Part shown: piece by piece, positions 1-11,826 of the stretch
Layout: each line of letters opens with the position of its first letter
Numbering within the stretch: position 1 is the first letter of the stretch
Assembly (NCBI GenBank): GCA_951394045.1
Contig: OX595986.1
Location: 1-64,000 of the forward strand
From: Nitzschia sp. DOCU1
Lineage: Eukaryota > Bacillariophyta > Bacillariophyceae > Bacillariales > Bacillariaceae
DNA: 64,000 bases
Direction of reading: 5' to 3'
The notes under the pieces: model-generated
Database searches by the model: none
What the model was told of the DNA's origin: nothing
The model's input: only the letters and a program-made list of their open reading frames with translations
Position numbers and translations under genes: made by a program

Positions 1-840
1 GTTGATCAGGCTGTTTGTGTGCGGGGAGAATTGGAATTGGGGTCGAGATCAGGAATCAGGATCGTTGCTCTGGAAAATGTTGGTATTGTAGAACAACGCC
101 AGACGCCTGCAAAAGGAGGAAAGAAACAGGGTTATAAGTAGCACAGCGGGGGAGAAAATATGAAATACGATCAAACGACACCATAAAATGCGCACTTACC
201 AACCGAAGACATGCACAATCAGACCCCCACACACACCGCAACCAACCTGCAAAACAAAGAGAGGACTCAACTTTCCAACAACAGATCCGGCCAACAAAGT
301 AGCTTCGTATCAAAGCGCCTCTGTCGACAATCAACCGATCTTTCCCGGCGTGCTACCGCCCCATGCCACGAAACCGTGGGAGGATGATACGATAGCTTTT
401 AGGGTCCCACCCACGGGGACCCCAGGAATGATCAACACGACCTGGACTGCCGCCACCACAACAATCCACAGATCTGTTGAAAAGAAAGAGAGAAACAAAA
501 GACAGAACACGAGCGAGGATCGATCCCGGCGTGCTTCCATCGGAAGCTTTTAGGGTCCTACCCGTGAGGACCCCAGGATGTCATCTCCACCACTCATGCA
601 ATGCCGACTTTCCTGCGAGACAAACAGCAGCCGGTGGCGCTGCTGAAGAACTGTCATCGTCATCATCATCATGAAGTTCACGACGATGATGAAGAAAGGA
701 GTGACGCAGAGTGCTCCTTTCGCAGAAAAGTGACCTCGATTAAGTGAAAACACCCTATTTTTTTCTTGGGCTTTCCTTCCTCCAAGGCAAGGAGTTCCCA
801 CGATGAGCCCCCACGGTTGCTGAAAAGTCATCCACATTCA
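1..840. repeat. dispersed repeat, copy 1 (partner near 50.03-50.83 kb)
   Basis: Positions 1-190 match 50026-50200 closely: a shared start gttgatcaggctgtttgtgt, then the stretch around 'gaacaacgccagacgcctgc' at 91-110. Positions 700-840 match parts of 50605-50805, sharing the 'tcgcaRaaaagtga' and 'cacgatgaRSccccacgg' stretches. The middle parts differ. Inside this copy a segment with 'cttttagggtcc' and 'ggaccccagga' occurs twice (about 346-428 and 527-580). I see no convincing protein. The left end is cut by the window. Confidence 0.6.
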
Positions 841-1518
841 TCCATCGTGAAACACTCCGCGGTTTTTATGGTCACCGATTGTATGTGCCTCCATCCAAGT
901 CCACGCTAGCTATCTTTTTCATCATCATCGTTCTCTCAAACATGTTGATTGCTGTGTCCCTTTTTACTATCCCACCATTGTCATTGTGCAAGCATTGAAG
1001 AGGCATTTTTGCATGGGTCATTGGTTTTGGAGGCGTTGCTTGAGTTGCCTCTTCGTCGAGATGAGGTGCTCTCTCGCTTTCATTTTTGATGACGTAGAAA
1101 CGTTCCTCTTTGCTTTTATGTGTGCGCGCAGGCCCATCTTTTTATATATTTCAATGACCGAGTACGCTCAATCATTGTTCGACCGCCCTGCCTCCCGCAT
1201 CATTGACCTTTTGACCTCTTTGACCACTTATCGAATCTCAATTCCCTCAGCGACAAATAGAGCCGATAGTAGTGCAAAGCATTGCAGCAGAGTACGTAGA
1301 TAGCTGGCTACTACGGTAGCTACGACTGCAGACTACTGCTAGCTCCCTTGTCTTACTTTTGTTCTAGCTTCTGTGGTTACGTAAGCCAGACGACCGCAGC
1401 TTTCTCACTTCTACAAGCGACGGTATCACGATAATACGAGCATCCACGTGGGCTCTCGTTCTTTCTATCGGAGGGATAGTAAAGAACGTACTGTCAGCAG
1501 CAACAATCATGACTACTA
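841..1518. other. no gene recognised
   Basis: AT-rich stretch with short open frames only; no family resemblance or RNA gene seen. Confidence 0.5.
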
Positions 1519-2262
1519 TTAGCTAGTAACAACTATGTATTGTCTCATTCCCTGATATTTGTTGTGGCGACACCGTCCTACCACTTGTTGATGTTGGCCG
1601 CGAATCGTTCCATTAGCTAGTAGTAGCGTAGGTCTGGAAACGGCCGCCCGACCGTTGCAGAGTTCGAGGAGAGAATCGTATCCAATGTTGCTGACTGATG
1701 ATCCTCGTGGTCCCGCCATCAGGAACAAGTCGCAAGAGTGAGGCATAGGCGGAGGCTTTGCCAGGCCGGTAGCACTGCTACCACTTTGCCGCCGCCTGCT
1801 GTCCGACGACGGTAGAACAATGATAGGGGCTTGGGACAAAGAGGAGCTTGGGGGTAAACTACAAACAGGGGGAGGAGGCGCCATCATTGTCAATGCCATC
1901 ATTGTCAATGCCATCATTGACGCTGTTGAAGAATCGAGACACATGTATTCCGTGACGAGGAGTCGAACCAGATCGGCACCAGCATGACGTTTGCTACAAC
2001 AGTATGCCCGATAACTGCTTTCCAGAGTTTCGAAGGTGTCCTTGTCCGATTTGGACCGCAGTGAAACTGGCATTCCCAGGAAGTATTGCAGCGCCCGAAT
2101 TCGCCTCGTTTCTTCGTCATCGTCATGAAAAACGAATGTTGCACTCGTCGACGATAACGCTCGCCTGGTCTCATTCAACTGTCTTTCCAACAGCTCTATG
2201 ATCTCCGCCTGTGTACTAGCGGCAATATTCTTTTTGGAAGCAGGTGCAATCGGTAGTCCCTC
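1519..2262 (-). CDS. hypothetical protein fragment (about 245 codons open)
   Basis: The minus-strand frame is open from about 2262 to a stop at 1519. It has no good ATG near its 5' end, so it is an exon or a remnant. The first half has a plausible helical composition: AEIIELLERQLNETRRAL, then ALQYFLGMPV. The second half is low complexity. A 15-bp unit (ccatcattgtcaatg) is repeated in tandem at about 1882-1920 and gives the repeated MMALT residues. I do not recognise a family. It could be non-coding. Confidence 0.25.
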   Translation of the reverse strand, partial: EGLPIAPASKKNIAASTQAEIIELLERQLNETRRALSSTSATFVFHDDDEETRRIRALQYFLGMPVSLRSKSDKDTFETLESSYRAYCCSKRHAGADLVRLLVTEYMCLDSSTASMMALTMMALTMMAPPPPVCSLPPSSSLSQAPIIVLPSSDSRRRQSGSSATGLAKPPPMPHSCDLFLMAGPRGSSVSNIGYDSLLELCNGRAAVSRPTLLLANGTIRGQHQQVVGRCRHNKYQGMRQYIVVTS

Positions 2263-3233
2263 GTCTCCACAGTTTCAATGCAATACCACAATACGCACGT
2301 GAAGACTTGCACTCTTTGTTAAGGGGATGATTGAGCTGCTTGGCTTGCCATCATGCTCAAGCACAGTCCCAAAAGTTCGCGCGACGAATACAGAGAGATC
2401 AATTGTTGATTTTGCCTCCAGCAGCACAGCAGCAACCCTTTGTGTTGAAAAATCAACAAAAAAGGGAGACTAAAGAACATGAATCGATCATGGTGGCAAA
2501 GGCAATACGAAGGAAAAGGTCGGGAAGTACTATTGCAAAACCAACTGAGTTGCTTCTCCAACAGCAGCATGGAGATTGTCCCACCGCAGTCAGAAATAAA
2601 GGGCCCAGCAGACGATGACTTTCATCGTATCGTGCAACCCACCCCTTTCACCCGGCAGTGGGGCGACCCATATCCTTCATTTCGCCATTCCTGCTAGAGC
2701 CAACACAAGATGGAGTTGATACTAACTCAGCAGTCGAGTTACTCTTGTCATCGTCACTTTCAGTTTTGACCCGTTTTGTTCCCCGTTTGTTCCTTCTCAC
2801 CAACAACAGCAGTTTCAATCTTCAGTTTGCGTTCGGGAAACAATGCAAGCATCAGAACAAAATTGCAGACGGAATGTACCGCAGGCCGCCGGCAAGTTTC
2901 AAGAAGACGCCGCCGAAGTACTAGCATCACCGATGATGCTACCATTACCTGGCTCAAGATCCCTCGAATACGCGCTCCCAAAGAAGAAGAAGCCGGCTAG
3001 CTTCAGAAAGGGGAGAAGGTGTGTCACCACCAGTCAAACCACTCAATTTCAGGAACTTCTTTTACATGGAGATGCAAGCCTGGTTGTTGAGTCTAGATAA
3101 CTCTCGATTGCAAGAGCTTCTTCTTTACGACCGGCAGTCACCATAGGCATCAGCAGATCCAGCCAGTGCAGCATCCCCCTCGCCAACCACTATCATCGAC
3201 AGCTGCTCCGCATGTCGCATTTGCGCTGCATTC
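2263..3233. other. no gene recognised upstream of the HMG-box fragment
   Basis: Only short overlapping open frames. The N-terminal part of the HMG-box gene that follows would be expected here, but no frame shows a matching N-terminal helix. Confidence 0.4.
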
Positions 3234-3479
3234 ATGGCTGAAGACGACAGCAGCCTGTCTCAAGAAGATCGAAAGGCCAGATTATGGTCGCGGAAGCAGA
3301 GTAAACTACCGCGAAAGCATCGAAGAGTCCACAGGAAATTGCCTTTTGACCAAATTAACGCATTGATTGACATGGGTTGGAAATCCTTGTCCGAAAGTGA
3401 CAAGGGTTTCTATAGAGATGTTGCCACTGTAGATCGAGAAAGGTATGAGATTCAATCAGCGGAATTCGAAGAAATATAA
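3234..3479 (+). CDS. HMG-box protein, short or partial
   Basis: This 81-residue frame starts at ATG 3234. Its second half reads like the end of helix 1, helix 2 and helix 3 of an HMG box: KLPFDQINALIDMGWKSL, then SESDKGFYRDVATVDRERYE. The pattern W-K-x-L-S-x-x-[DE]-K-x-x-[FY]-x-x-x-A-x-x-[DE]-x-x-R-Y is characteristic of the family. HMG-box proteins bend DNA in the nucleus. The usual first helix (P-x-x-[AP]-[FY]-x-x-[FY]) is missing, replaced by a basic segment KARLWSRKQSKLPRKHRRVH. This is therefore either a truncated gene, the last exon of a longer one, or a relic. Confidence 0.55.
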   Translation: MAEDDSSLSQEDRKARLWSRKQSKLPRKHRRVHRKLPFDQINALIDMGWKSLSESDKGFYRDVATVDRERYEIQSAEFEEI

Positions 3480-3664
3480 AATAAGACGTCGTCGTCGCCC
3501 GCCATACCGGAGACCGTTCCTGTGATATTGGATTTGTACCATGCCCTCTCGGCTGCTGGTGATCCTATCCGGTCCGGCATGATTCTGCAGTTAGCTAGTG
3601 CAACGATGAATTGTGCTTGAGAATGGAAATGTCTTGAAGAGATGTTATCCTTGTTGCGCAAGCT

Positions 3665-5200
3665 TCAATCATCCAATGAAAACGAACCACCATCCTTGTC
3701 TTGTGGTTCACTTCGAGAACAAGCATCTCCAAAGGCACAATAGAATCCTTCTTGTTGTGCACTACTGCTGCTTGTCAATTCATACTTCCATCCCACATAA
3801 TACTCTTTGCCATCATTATGATGTATCGTTGGTCGTCCCGCATCCTTGAAAATTTTGCGTCTCCAATGTGCCAAGAATAATCGATTCCATCCTGGCGCAG
3901 ACAAATTGTCTTGCTGCTGCACAAAGTCTTGCATGGCAGCCAGTATATCATCATTATCTGCCAATGCCTTTTTCCGTTTAGTTCTTGGAACATGTACTAC
4001 TGGTAAACCTTGAAATAGCCGAGGACCTTGTGGATGGCGTAGTTCAATGACAGGAATGACCCCCAAATACAATAGCTCGTAGGTTCGAAAGCAATCCCAC
4101 CCTAGACCAGGTGGACTTATTCAAAACTGGAATTGTGATGCTTGTTGATAAATTTGATGCGGCGAGACACGAGCTGTCTTGTTACACCTCAAGTCGAACC
4201 TCGACGAATAATAAGAAAAAGAAGAAGCATTTCGAATGGCGACACAAAGATCCCGATGCGTGACCAATCGGTCACCTCGTTTGGTCCCAAAGTTGACAAA
4301 GACATTTCGTGCCAAGTCGATAGTAGTATCCTTGCCGATCCTTTTCCTGTTTGTAGCAGCAGCAGCAGCAGCCGCAGCAAAAGGATTGCCAAAGCGATTC
4401 ATGACCAAATAGGCTTCCAAATACTTGGATTGCGGATACTTTTTGCTCAAACCCAGCATCATGGGTTCAAACTTGTTAGTTTGCACCTGATCACGCACAA
4501 ACTTTGGATTCGTCCCGTACCACTTCAACAATAGTGTATCATTGAGGTAGTGTCCAAAGTCTTGACGTTGATATTTCAATGGCGAATCTCTATCGGAATC
4601 GCTGGTAATGAGCACAAAGGGCACCTTGAGTTTGGGTCGCACGTGTTTCCAGAAATAGTCTAGAATGTAAAACTTGTTGTTCAAATGAAAGATCGTGCCG
4701 GGTTGCACGCACGGCAACAAATCTGGATGAAAGAGCGCGCCTGCAAACTCCAAGTGCTTGGCGCCAGGAGGAAAGGGCTTGTGCTGAAGCATCACATCGG
4801 CCAGATCCAAACCATCCATGGTGTTCAGTAACTGACGTTCTTCGTGTCCCATGCTGTACAAGACCTGTTTGGCGCAACAGGTTGCTTGGCAGATGGTTTG
4901 CTGGTGGGCATCATCGTCAACGATTGTGCGGCTGCGACTGTACGACGTGTTGGAGGGAAAGGGATTTAGTGCTGCCATGGCGTCAACGCTTACAGCAATC
5001 TCGTCATAGCGCCGAAATTGCCGCGTCGGTACCTTCCAGTCATTCTGCGTCATTGTCATGGCCGAGTGGGACAAGGGCGGCGGCGATGACAATGATGAGG
5101 ACGACAACAACATGAGGACAGCCGCGACGGCGAGCAAAAAGAACATTCCAACATCCAACGACGACGACGCCCTCCTTTTCAATATTCGTCGTGCCATCAT
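3665..5200 (-). CDS. exostosin-like glycosyltransferase interrupted by one in-frame TGA
   Basis: The frame runs from ATG 5200 to a stop at 3665, with a single internal TGA at 4121-4123. Without the TGA the product would be about 510 residues. A type II membrane anchor lies near residues 19-40 (MFFLLAVAAVLMLL), so a Golgi enzyme is likely. Family signals lie on both sides of the TGA. Before it: PGTIFHLNNKFYILDYFW, VPFVLITSDSD and VFVNFGTKRGDRLVTH. Directly after it: ISPPGLGWDCFRTYELLYLG, then VIPVIELRHPQGPRLFQGLP, the conserved C-terminal part of exostosin/GT47-like proteins that contributes to sugar-nucleotide binding. An (Ala)8 run at about 4360-4385 is a GCT/GCA microsatellite. The TGA could be a recent nonsense allele, a sequencing error, or recoding. 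A 72-nt GT..AG intron covering it can be drawn but would remove residues that look authentic. Acceptor sugar unknown. Confidence 0.7.
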
Positions 5201-5230
5201 GGTGGCTAGCCAGGCTAGTAGAGTCGGTAA

Positions 5231-5256
5231 CTAACTAGCTAGCTAGCTAGCTAGTA
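5231..5256. repeat. (CTAG)n microsatellite
   Basis: Four-base ctag units are repeated about five times just upstream of the glycosyltransferase start, in its likely 5' leader or promoter. Confidence 0.7.
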
Positions 5257-5759
5257 GCAAAGCTGGTGAAACAAGATCATCGTCAAAAGAATATCGTCAT
5301 TATCATCATGATCCTTTAGAAATAACACAGTGACAGTTTTTGAGAAAAGGAAATGTATTTAACGCGCTTTCGATCAACCCATTCACGTCTTCACTATAAT
5401 TGCTCTCAAAAGAATGCTTTTACCGCTGATATTTACTGTTTGGAGCACAATCGATTATGATGCCGACGCACTGAGTTGCGTTATCAATCGTAATGGCTAC
5501 TCTACTAGACTAGGATGGGTTACTACCTACATACAACACACATTGATGATCCCAATTCCCAAAAAAACGTTCTAGACTTAACTATTACTATTCATACAAA
5601 TCGTTTTGGCGCATCATGTCTCCCCCCTTCTTATCAAACGGCGGTTCCACACTCGACCGTTGGAATTGACTTGGTCATTGTCAGGTTCGGCGGCTGCTTT
5701 GCTTTGTCGATGCTGTACTGGTACGTAGCTAGTTTGGATCGCAAGAACCAGATGGGTGG
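5257..5759. other. no gene recognised
   Basis: Intergenic stretch between the glycosyltransferase start and the IQ-motif relic; nothing supported. Confidence 0.5.
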
Positions 5760-7400
5760 ATAGGTCTTCCGCAACGCATTGCCACGCCAAAATCCTTTGT
5801 ACACTCAAACAGGCAAGATTCTGCTGGTTCGCCCAGAGAAGCTTCTTTGCACAGATAACGACTCTTCGAGTAGCGAGGAACTATCTTCCCCTGCATGATT
5901 GAAGAAGAACCAATACAGAAACAAGGGCCTGGTGCAGTTTTCCTTGTTGCAGTATCCATCGTCGAACCTGGCTCTGCAGGATTGTGACATTAACAACATA
6001 CATTTGATACCAAACGGAGCAGTAGTGCTGCCTTTGGAATGAGGATTGAATGCTTGCTGATGACCGATGCAAAAACAGCGAGGTTCCGTCATCTGACAAG
6101 ATTGCCCCTGTTCTACGTCGCTTGAACAATAGCAGCAGCAGAATTCTCAAGAAATTCCCTCTGTTCTTGCTCACAACAAAATTAGTATAGCATCCGGCGA
6201 GCAAGCATAGACTGAATCTGAACACATGCTTTCATTCTGCAAAGACACAGGCGTTTTGCATGCCACGCCCCCCCCCCGAGCCAACAATTGTACCACTGTA
6301 ACATCCAAGCGGGCAAGCTCAAAGAAAATCTTTGCAAAGTGCGTCCTGTACATGGACTGAAGAATCAACGTGGCGTTTGCATGTTTCCAACAAAGTTCTC
6401 GCCGGACAGTCAAGCTGCGAGAGGCCGCTTGGGTGAATTGCGCGGCCTCGTTTCTTCTTCGCTCCTCCTCCAATTCCTTCCTGATAACAGTGACCCGGTG
6501 GCAAGCATTGTGTCTTCGGGCGACGGATTGTAACAAGCGAAGTGCGGACTCCAATTTCTCTGCTCGTCGCTTCGCCAAATATCTACGAGCGGCGCTTTGA
6601 GCCAACACGATGTCGCATAATGCAACTAACTGAGCATTTGATGTATCGAGAGAAACCTCGTCGTATTCGTTGCATTGGGGTCGCATGCGAGCCTAGACTG
6701 CTCATTTCAAGTCTACGTTCGCGTCCTCTTCATAAAACCTGAATCTTCACAGGCCATGCTGCACAACGCCGCGATCATTGTTGCTCCTCTGACACTGTCA
6801 CTGTGGTAGCGACGTGCTAAGAAGCATCGGGCAGAGGACTGGGCAAGATAAGCAAGATAAAAAAATAACATTGAAGTCTCTCCATCTTGGATTCAAGATC
6901 AGCCACCCTAGCATGGGCTTCTCCAATTGCTTGGCAAGATCCATATTCTCTTGCATTGACTGGCTAGCTTCAACATCTTCCAGTAGCGAATTGAGTTCCG
7001 GCTCCCTTTTGCTGGAAAGCTGTGTCGAAAGATGTTCCAGTTGACTAGCCTTCTCTTTCAATTCACCCTCCACAACTTTACAGTCGCATCATTAACATTC
7101 AACGAAAAAATGGTTGCAGTTGGGCCAAAAGCGCGGCCTTCTCTTCGGTCAAGGCAGCAAGCAACCTGTTCCTGAAGTAGCTGGTGGTGTTCCGCAGCTT
7201 TGGCCATCCATTCTTGAGCAGCTTCGTTCGCGACTCTGAGATCTTCGGTTTCCTCGTCGCGTTCTTCCCGCATATCTTCGATCTTGTAGAGTCCAAGACC
7301 ACTGCCAAGGCGGTCTTCCTATTCTCGAATGATAGCTTCTTTCTTATAGATGTCGTCCCTGACCTCGATGGCTAACTTCTTCAATCTTGCTGAGAGGAAT
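5760..7400 (-). pseudogene. decayed IQ-motif / coiled-coil protein gene
   Basis: Read on the minus strand, three blocks in shifting frames belong together. Block 1 (7380-7060) is coiled coil: EETEDLRVANEAAQEWMAKA, which must shift frame to continue as LLAALTEEKAALLAQLQ. Block 2 (7073-6840) is coiled coil: ELKEKASQLEHLSTQL, then AKQLE, which shifts frame to EAHARVADLESKMERLQ. Block 3 (6686-5760) holds at least five IQ-like calmodulin-binding motifs, for example VLAQSAARRYLAKRR, LLQSVARRHNACHR, LILQSMYRTHFAKI and TILQSQVRRWILQQG; the last ones are again split between frames. IQ motifs bind calmodulin or light chains, as in myosin necks and spindle proteins. The order coiled coil then IQ is not the usual myosin order, and no motor domain is seen. 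The several frameshifts make this a pseudogene. Confidence 0.6.
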
Positions 7401-9300
7401 AGGCTGCTGACTCTCCCACGGCCAAGGTAGTAGTTCGTATAACACGAGAAAACACGGGATATTTTCGATTCTCGTATTCTCAACTCTTTTTACCCCAGTA
7501 AATTTTCATAAATCACCAGGATAATGAATCCGTGCTTCGCAAGGCTCAAAGATTGCTCCAGCCAAAGAAACTGCCAAAAGACTGATTCCGTGCATGGTGC
7601 GATTCACCCAAAAACGCTCCAAATTGACCGTAGATCTTCGAAGACTTATCGTCGACTAAGACGCCTGCAATTACAACCCCAATACTACCATAAGTCAAAG
7701 TTCATGAAACCACCCGGTCATTCTAGCTAGGCGGCTTGTGAGTTGAGAAAAGCCAAAAAAGGGTCGATTTTGGGGCTCGTTTTAAGCTCGATCGGTGAGT
7801 CCTGAAATCGACAAATCGTAATTTTCACGAAGCGAGGTCAACTGCTGTACACGGATTTGGACAATGCCACTCACTCAAGTCTGTTCAGGGGGGTTTCGAA
7901 TAACGCACGTAGCTATGAATCAAGGCCTGAAAGCAATATGGGCTGCCACAGGTTTGCTTTCAAAATGGTGTCATGGTCGTTTTTTGGGAGGACGCTGATT
8001 TCGTCGGATTTTAGAGTCATCCTGCGACAAGGGACGATACGTTTGATTGGTTACTGCTTGTCACATTCGGGTTACCAGTATTGCGACGGAGGAACCACAG
8101 ACGTTTTTCGAGAAGGACCAAAGCAATTTCTTCCTTGTAGTTCGTGAGCGCAGACTGGAAGAGTACGTGCTTATCATATCCTACACTCTGCAGCCATAGT
8201 AAAATGCTGATGTCATCCTCATTTTTGTTACTAGAACTACTAGCTTGAGTTCTAGAAGCCAGAAACAGCCCAAATCAAAAATCTGACTCCATAACCATCT
8301 TTAACTATACCTGGGGGAAAAGTATCTCCAACCGAGTTTTGCTAATCCTTTTTCCGGCAGAAATATAGCAGCATTTGTTTACTACTTGATGGTCCACTCT
8401 ATCCACCACTAATTGCTCGATATCTCGCCGACGGCAGGTCTGATCGCAACCGTTCTTTCACCAACCTTGCGACGATAGCAACACGCAGCTAAAAGTGTTT
8501 TCAGCTATTTTCTATAGGCAATAGATCTGTAGTTATAGCTTAAGTGACCAACTTCTCTAATACCCATGTTAGCCCGAGCAAATTTTGGCAGTAGCGGCGA
8601 CTGTTAAAGAAAGTCGGATTTACAAAGAATTGGTTGCATTATAACAAGTTCCTGGCGAGTTATAGACGATCTACCGGTACCTTCTTGATTAAAAATTCCC
8701 AGTAGTAAGGCGAATGACTGATGCAAAGAAGAGTCTGGAAGGGTACGTGCTTAGCAAACTTGCAAAGTAAGTAAAGGTTCTCCTTCCTTCATCCTGAAGC
8801 CGGTATTAATTAACGTACTGGTAGTCGGGTCGAAGGGAGCGATATCTTCGATTAGTGTGTATTTTTACGAATTTATTCTGGGCCTTCTCACGTATTCCGA
8901 TTGAGAACCAAAGGCGTTCTTCCGTCGTTAAATAGAGCTACCGTGTCAGTAAAGGTTCTCCTTCCTTCAACCCAAAGCCGGTATTAATCAACGTACCGGT
9001 ACTCGGGTCGAACGGAGCGATATCTTTGATTAGTGTGTATTTTTACGAATTTGTTCTGGGCCTTTTAGCGTATTCCGATTGAGAACCAAAGGCGTTCTTC
9101 CGTCGTTACATAGAGGAACGGGATAGCCCTTCGATGGTCTGGGCGCCGCCAGGAGTCGGACGTCAATGTGATTGACTCATTCGATCTGTCTACGAACACA
9201 TGTTGGACATTATTGAGGGAACTAACATGACGACGATGACTGATGCCGTCGAGTGTTGCTACTTTACGCAACTTCTTGGCCAAGGGAATTCAGTGTATCA
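7401..9300. other. no gene recognised; contains a tandem duplication
   Basis: No convincing coding frame. A short shared stretch (ctggaagRgtacgtgctta) occurs near 8153 and 8734. The tandem pair at 8771-9113 is listed separately. Confidence 0.5.
8771..9113. repeat. 178-bp tandem duplication
   Basis: Copy 1 starts at 8771 and copy 2 at 8949. Both start with gtaaaggttctccttccttc and both contain 'gattagtgtgtatttttacg' and 'gttcttccgtcgtta'. They differ at scattered positions, so the duplication is not very recent. No coding role is visible. Confidence 0.8.
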
Positions 9301-11036
9301 ATCGTTAGTCGCTTGATTGTCGCCTTGTATGATCTTGGAACAAGAGACTCGGGTGGGAGGTGATCCCCGTACCAGGTATACCGCCAGATTGGTCGACCAT
9401 CATCATGAAAACGAAAAGACTGAATGGACCTCCCACATTTCTCTACACAGAGGTCGTGGAAGCTGCCTATCAGTCAGATCAAGCAATAGCCCAGGAAGAG
9501 GTGCAAGTTCGTCGGGAAGAAGAATTGCGGCAAGCCGAACACGCCGTTCCAATGGACGATGAATGATTGGATGCTGTGGAGTGGAACGTAGGGCTGTGCG
9601 GGGCCGACGATGCCAGTCAAGGCGACGGTGGCAAGGCAAATGATTGGGACGCAGCGGATGTTTTGGCTCAAGAAGTCTTCGACGACGATGACTTGACGCT
9701 TGGGCGAGTGCTCGTTTGCGGTCGAAAAGTTAGCGGGTCTGGATGACGAGAAAGATAACTTCGAGGACGACTTTATTACTAGCCGGTGTGGACTTGGAAA
9801 ATCTTGCAAGTGCGGCAAGACAAGCAGTGGAAGACTGTGGCGGGGAAGACTGCGGTGAAGAGGAAAAGGAGGAACGTGATGCATTCCAAGGTTTTGAGGG
9901 AATGATGGTGTCAGCAGGTACTCGACTGGGTTTGACATGACGTATGCGTGTTGCCAAGGAAGGATTGAGGCCATGAATATGGGGGAGAACACCGAATGTG
10001 CTCATAGCCGAGGCAATGGTGGAGAACTCATAGCCGAGAATACAGCGACAAGCTGATCGTATTGACTCAAACCTTCAAAGTGACATCTACCACCAATACC
10101 CTGGCAGAAACAACAAACAGTTCATCGGGGATGGCCAAGGCGGTCGTCAAGAGATTGGGCGAAGAACCAGATTCTGCTAAAATTGTTCGGTCCTACCTTT
10201 CCTTGGAGGTACATGGTTAAAGGGCATGCTCTCAGATTCAACGCCAAAGAACAAGCATATCTTCGCCCTTGTCTATCCTTGTCGATTATTGGAAGATTCC
10301 ATGTAGGCGGCAGTGTTGCGATCGCTGCGGCCTGCTACTGGCAAGGCCTTGGAACTGTCCAAAGAAGTTTTAGGGCGTCCGCCCCGATTCTTGGCCGATG
10401 GTAGCATCGACGAGCGATCAGTTTCAACCTTTTGGCTCTTGGGAGACGGCGAGGCACCGTTGCGCACTGGTTTCTTTGTGTCTTGAGAGAAATGAGGTGC
10501 GTCCAACTCGTCGTCAACCGCATCAATCTTTCGAGGCCGGCCACGTTTTCTGTGACTGTAGAAGAAATCAAACCATTGCTCTCCAAATACAACCGCTTGT
10601 TTTGGGGGATGGCACCCAGAAACGAATCAAGCTTTCGCGGGGGTCCTCGCTTGCAGCGTCCAGTGTCATAGATTCGATCCGCTTGCTCCACGAACCGCGG
10701 GGGCGGAGCACTCTTGCGGCGTCCAGAATGCTCCATCGTCTTTCCGCTGCTTTGATGATGATTGCCATCTCCGGTTTTTGCTGCCGCATCCTTGGCATCA
10801 TCAGCTTGGATCAACTCCAGAAGCTCGTCAGGCTGCAAGTCCTCGTTGTCGCCATCCACATACTCGACACCACAGTACTACAGGGGTCGCATCGGTCGGC
10901 AATCGGATGACTTTGCCCTTGAATAGTCCGTGTTTGGCAAAGTTCTTGTAAAAGGTAGTTCCGAGTTTGATGGAAGTGGCGTCCTCGAATGTTTGGCGGA
11001 GTTCTTGATGGAAGTGGCGTCGTTCGACGAGGGCTT

Positions 11037-11437
11037 GTTGGGATCAGAAGAAAAATGAGCTTGTGAAGGGCGTCACGTACACGTTCGAGATCGTCAGCCT
11101 GCTCTTCAAACTCGTCGTCGCTTATCAAGGGCTTTCGGGTGAGAGCAGCTGGAGTAGGTTTAATAGGACCGGCATTGTTGTCGTTCGACGCGGCAGCATT
11201 TGATGTGGCAAATCGGACACCTCGTCGTTGGGATCAGAAGAAACGATGAGCTTGTGAAGCGCATCAAGGACATGTTCGAGATCGTCAGCCTGCTCTTAAA
11301 AGTCGTCGTCGCATATCCAGGGCTTTGGGGGGAGAGCAGCTGGAGTAGGTTTTATAGGACCGACATTATTGTCGTTCGACGCCGCAACATTTGAGGTGAC
11401 AAAAGCCACCCAAGGCTCTTTGGAATCGGACACCTCG
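11037..11437. repeat. about 190-bp tandem duplication inside the PHD/bromodomain locus
   Basis: Two copies (about 11037-11226 and 11227-11437) begin 'gttgggatcagaagaaa' and share 'ggagagcagctggagtaggt' and 'tcggacacctcgtc'. The minus strand encodes a repeated EQADDLE-(R/H)-V-x-DALHKLI segment. The second copy carries an in-frame stop. Confidence 0.75.
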
Positions 11438-11708
11438 TCCTCTCTATCGGCCTCGGTAACTGATGGTGTCAGGCGTGGCCGTCCAATCCCACCATTTTCA
11501 AAACGCCGCCTCTATCTTCATTCGAGTTCGTGTATGCAGATGGAGCTGGATCGTCGTCCTTCGTCTCTTCAATCCGAGGTCTAGTAGTATCCTCATGGTC
11601 ACAACCGCCCTTGACTGCCGACGTCCCAGCCTCGGCACAAGTAGCAACCGAAGGACCCTCTGCCAGGTCGGGGGCCGGCGACCAATGGTGTTTCTTTACC
11701 AATGGGCG

Positions 11709-11826
11709 CACACGTTTCGCAATACCAATCTTCTTCAGGGATCCCGGGCAGGCCGACACATTTTGTATGCACAACGTTGGAACAGCCGTCGCAGCACAAA
11801 ACATCCCCGCTCAGCCGCAAACAGTG
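11709..11826 (-). other. PHD finger motif
   Basis: The translation contains SGDVLCCDGCSNVVHTKCVG, then LPGIPEEDWYCETC. The spacing C-C-x-x-C, H-x-x-C and W-x-C-x-x-C is that of a PHD zinc finger, a histone-tail reader. The first Cys pair is not clean: the better upstream continuation (DGRYIWFTVC) lies in another frame, so a frameshift sits near 11810. Confidence 0.7.

Noticed and set aside
4121..4195. A 72-nt GT..AG intron removing the glycosyltransferase TGA
   Set aside because: It keeps the frame but would delete residues (RVSPHQIYQQASQF) that look like authentic family sequence; kept only as an alternative.
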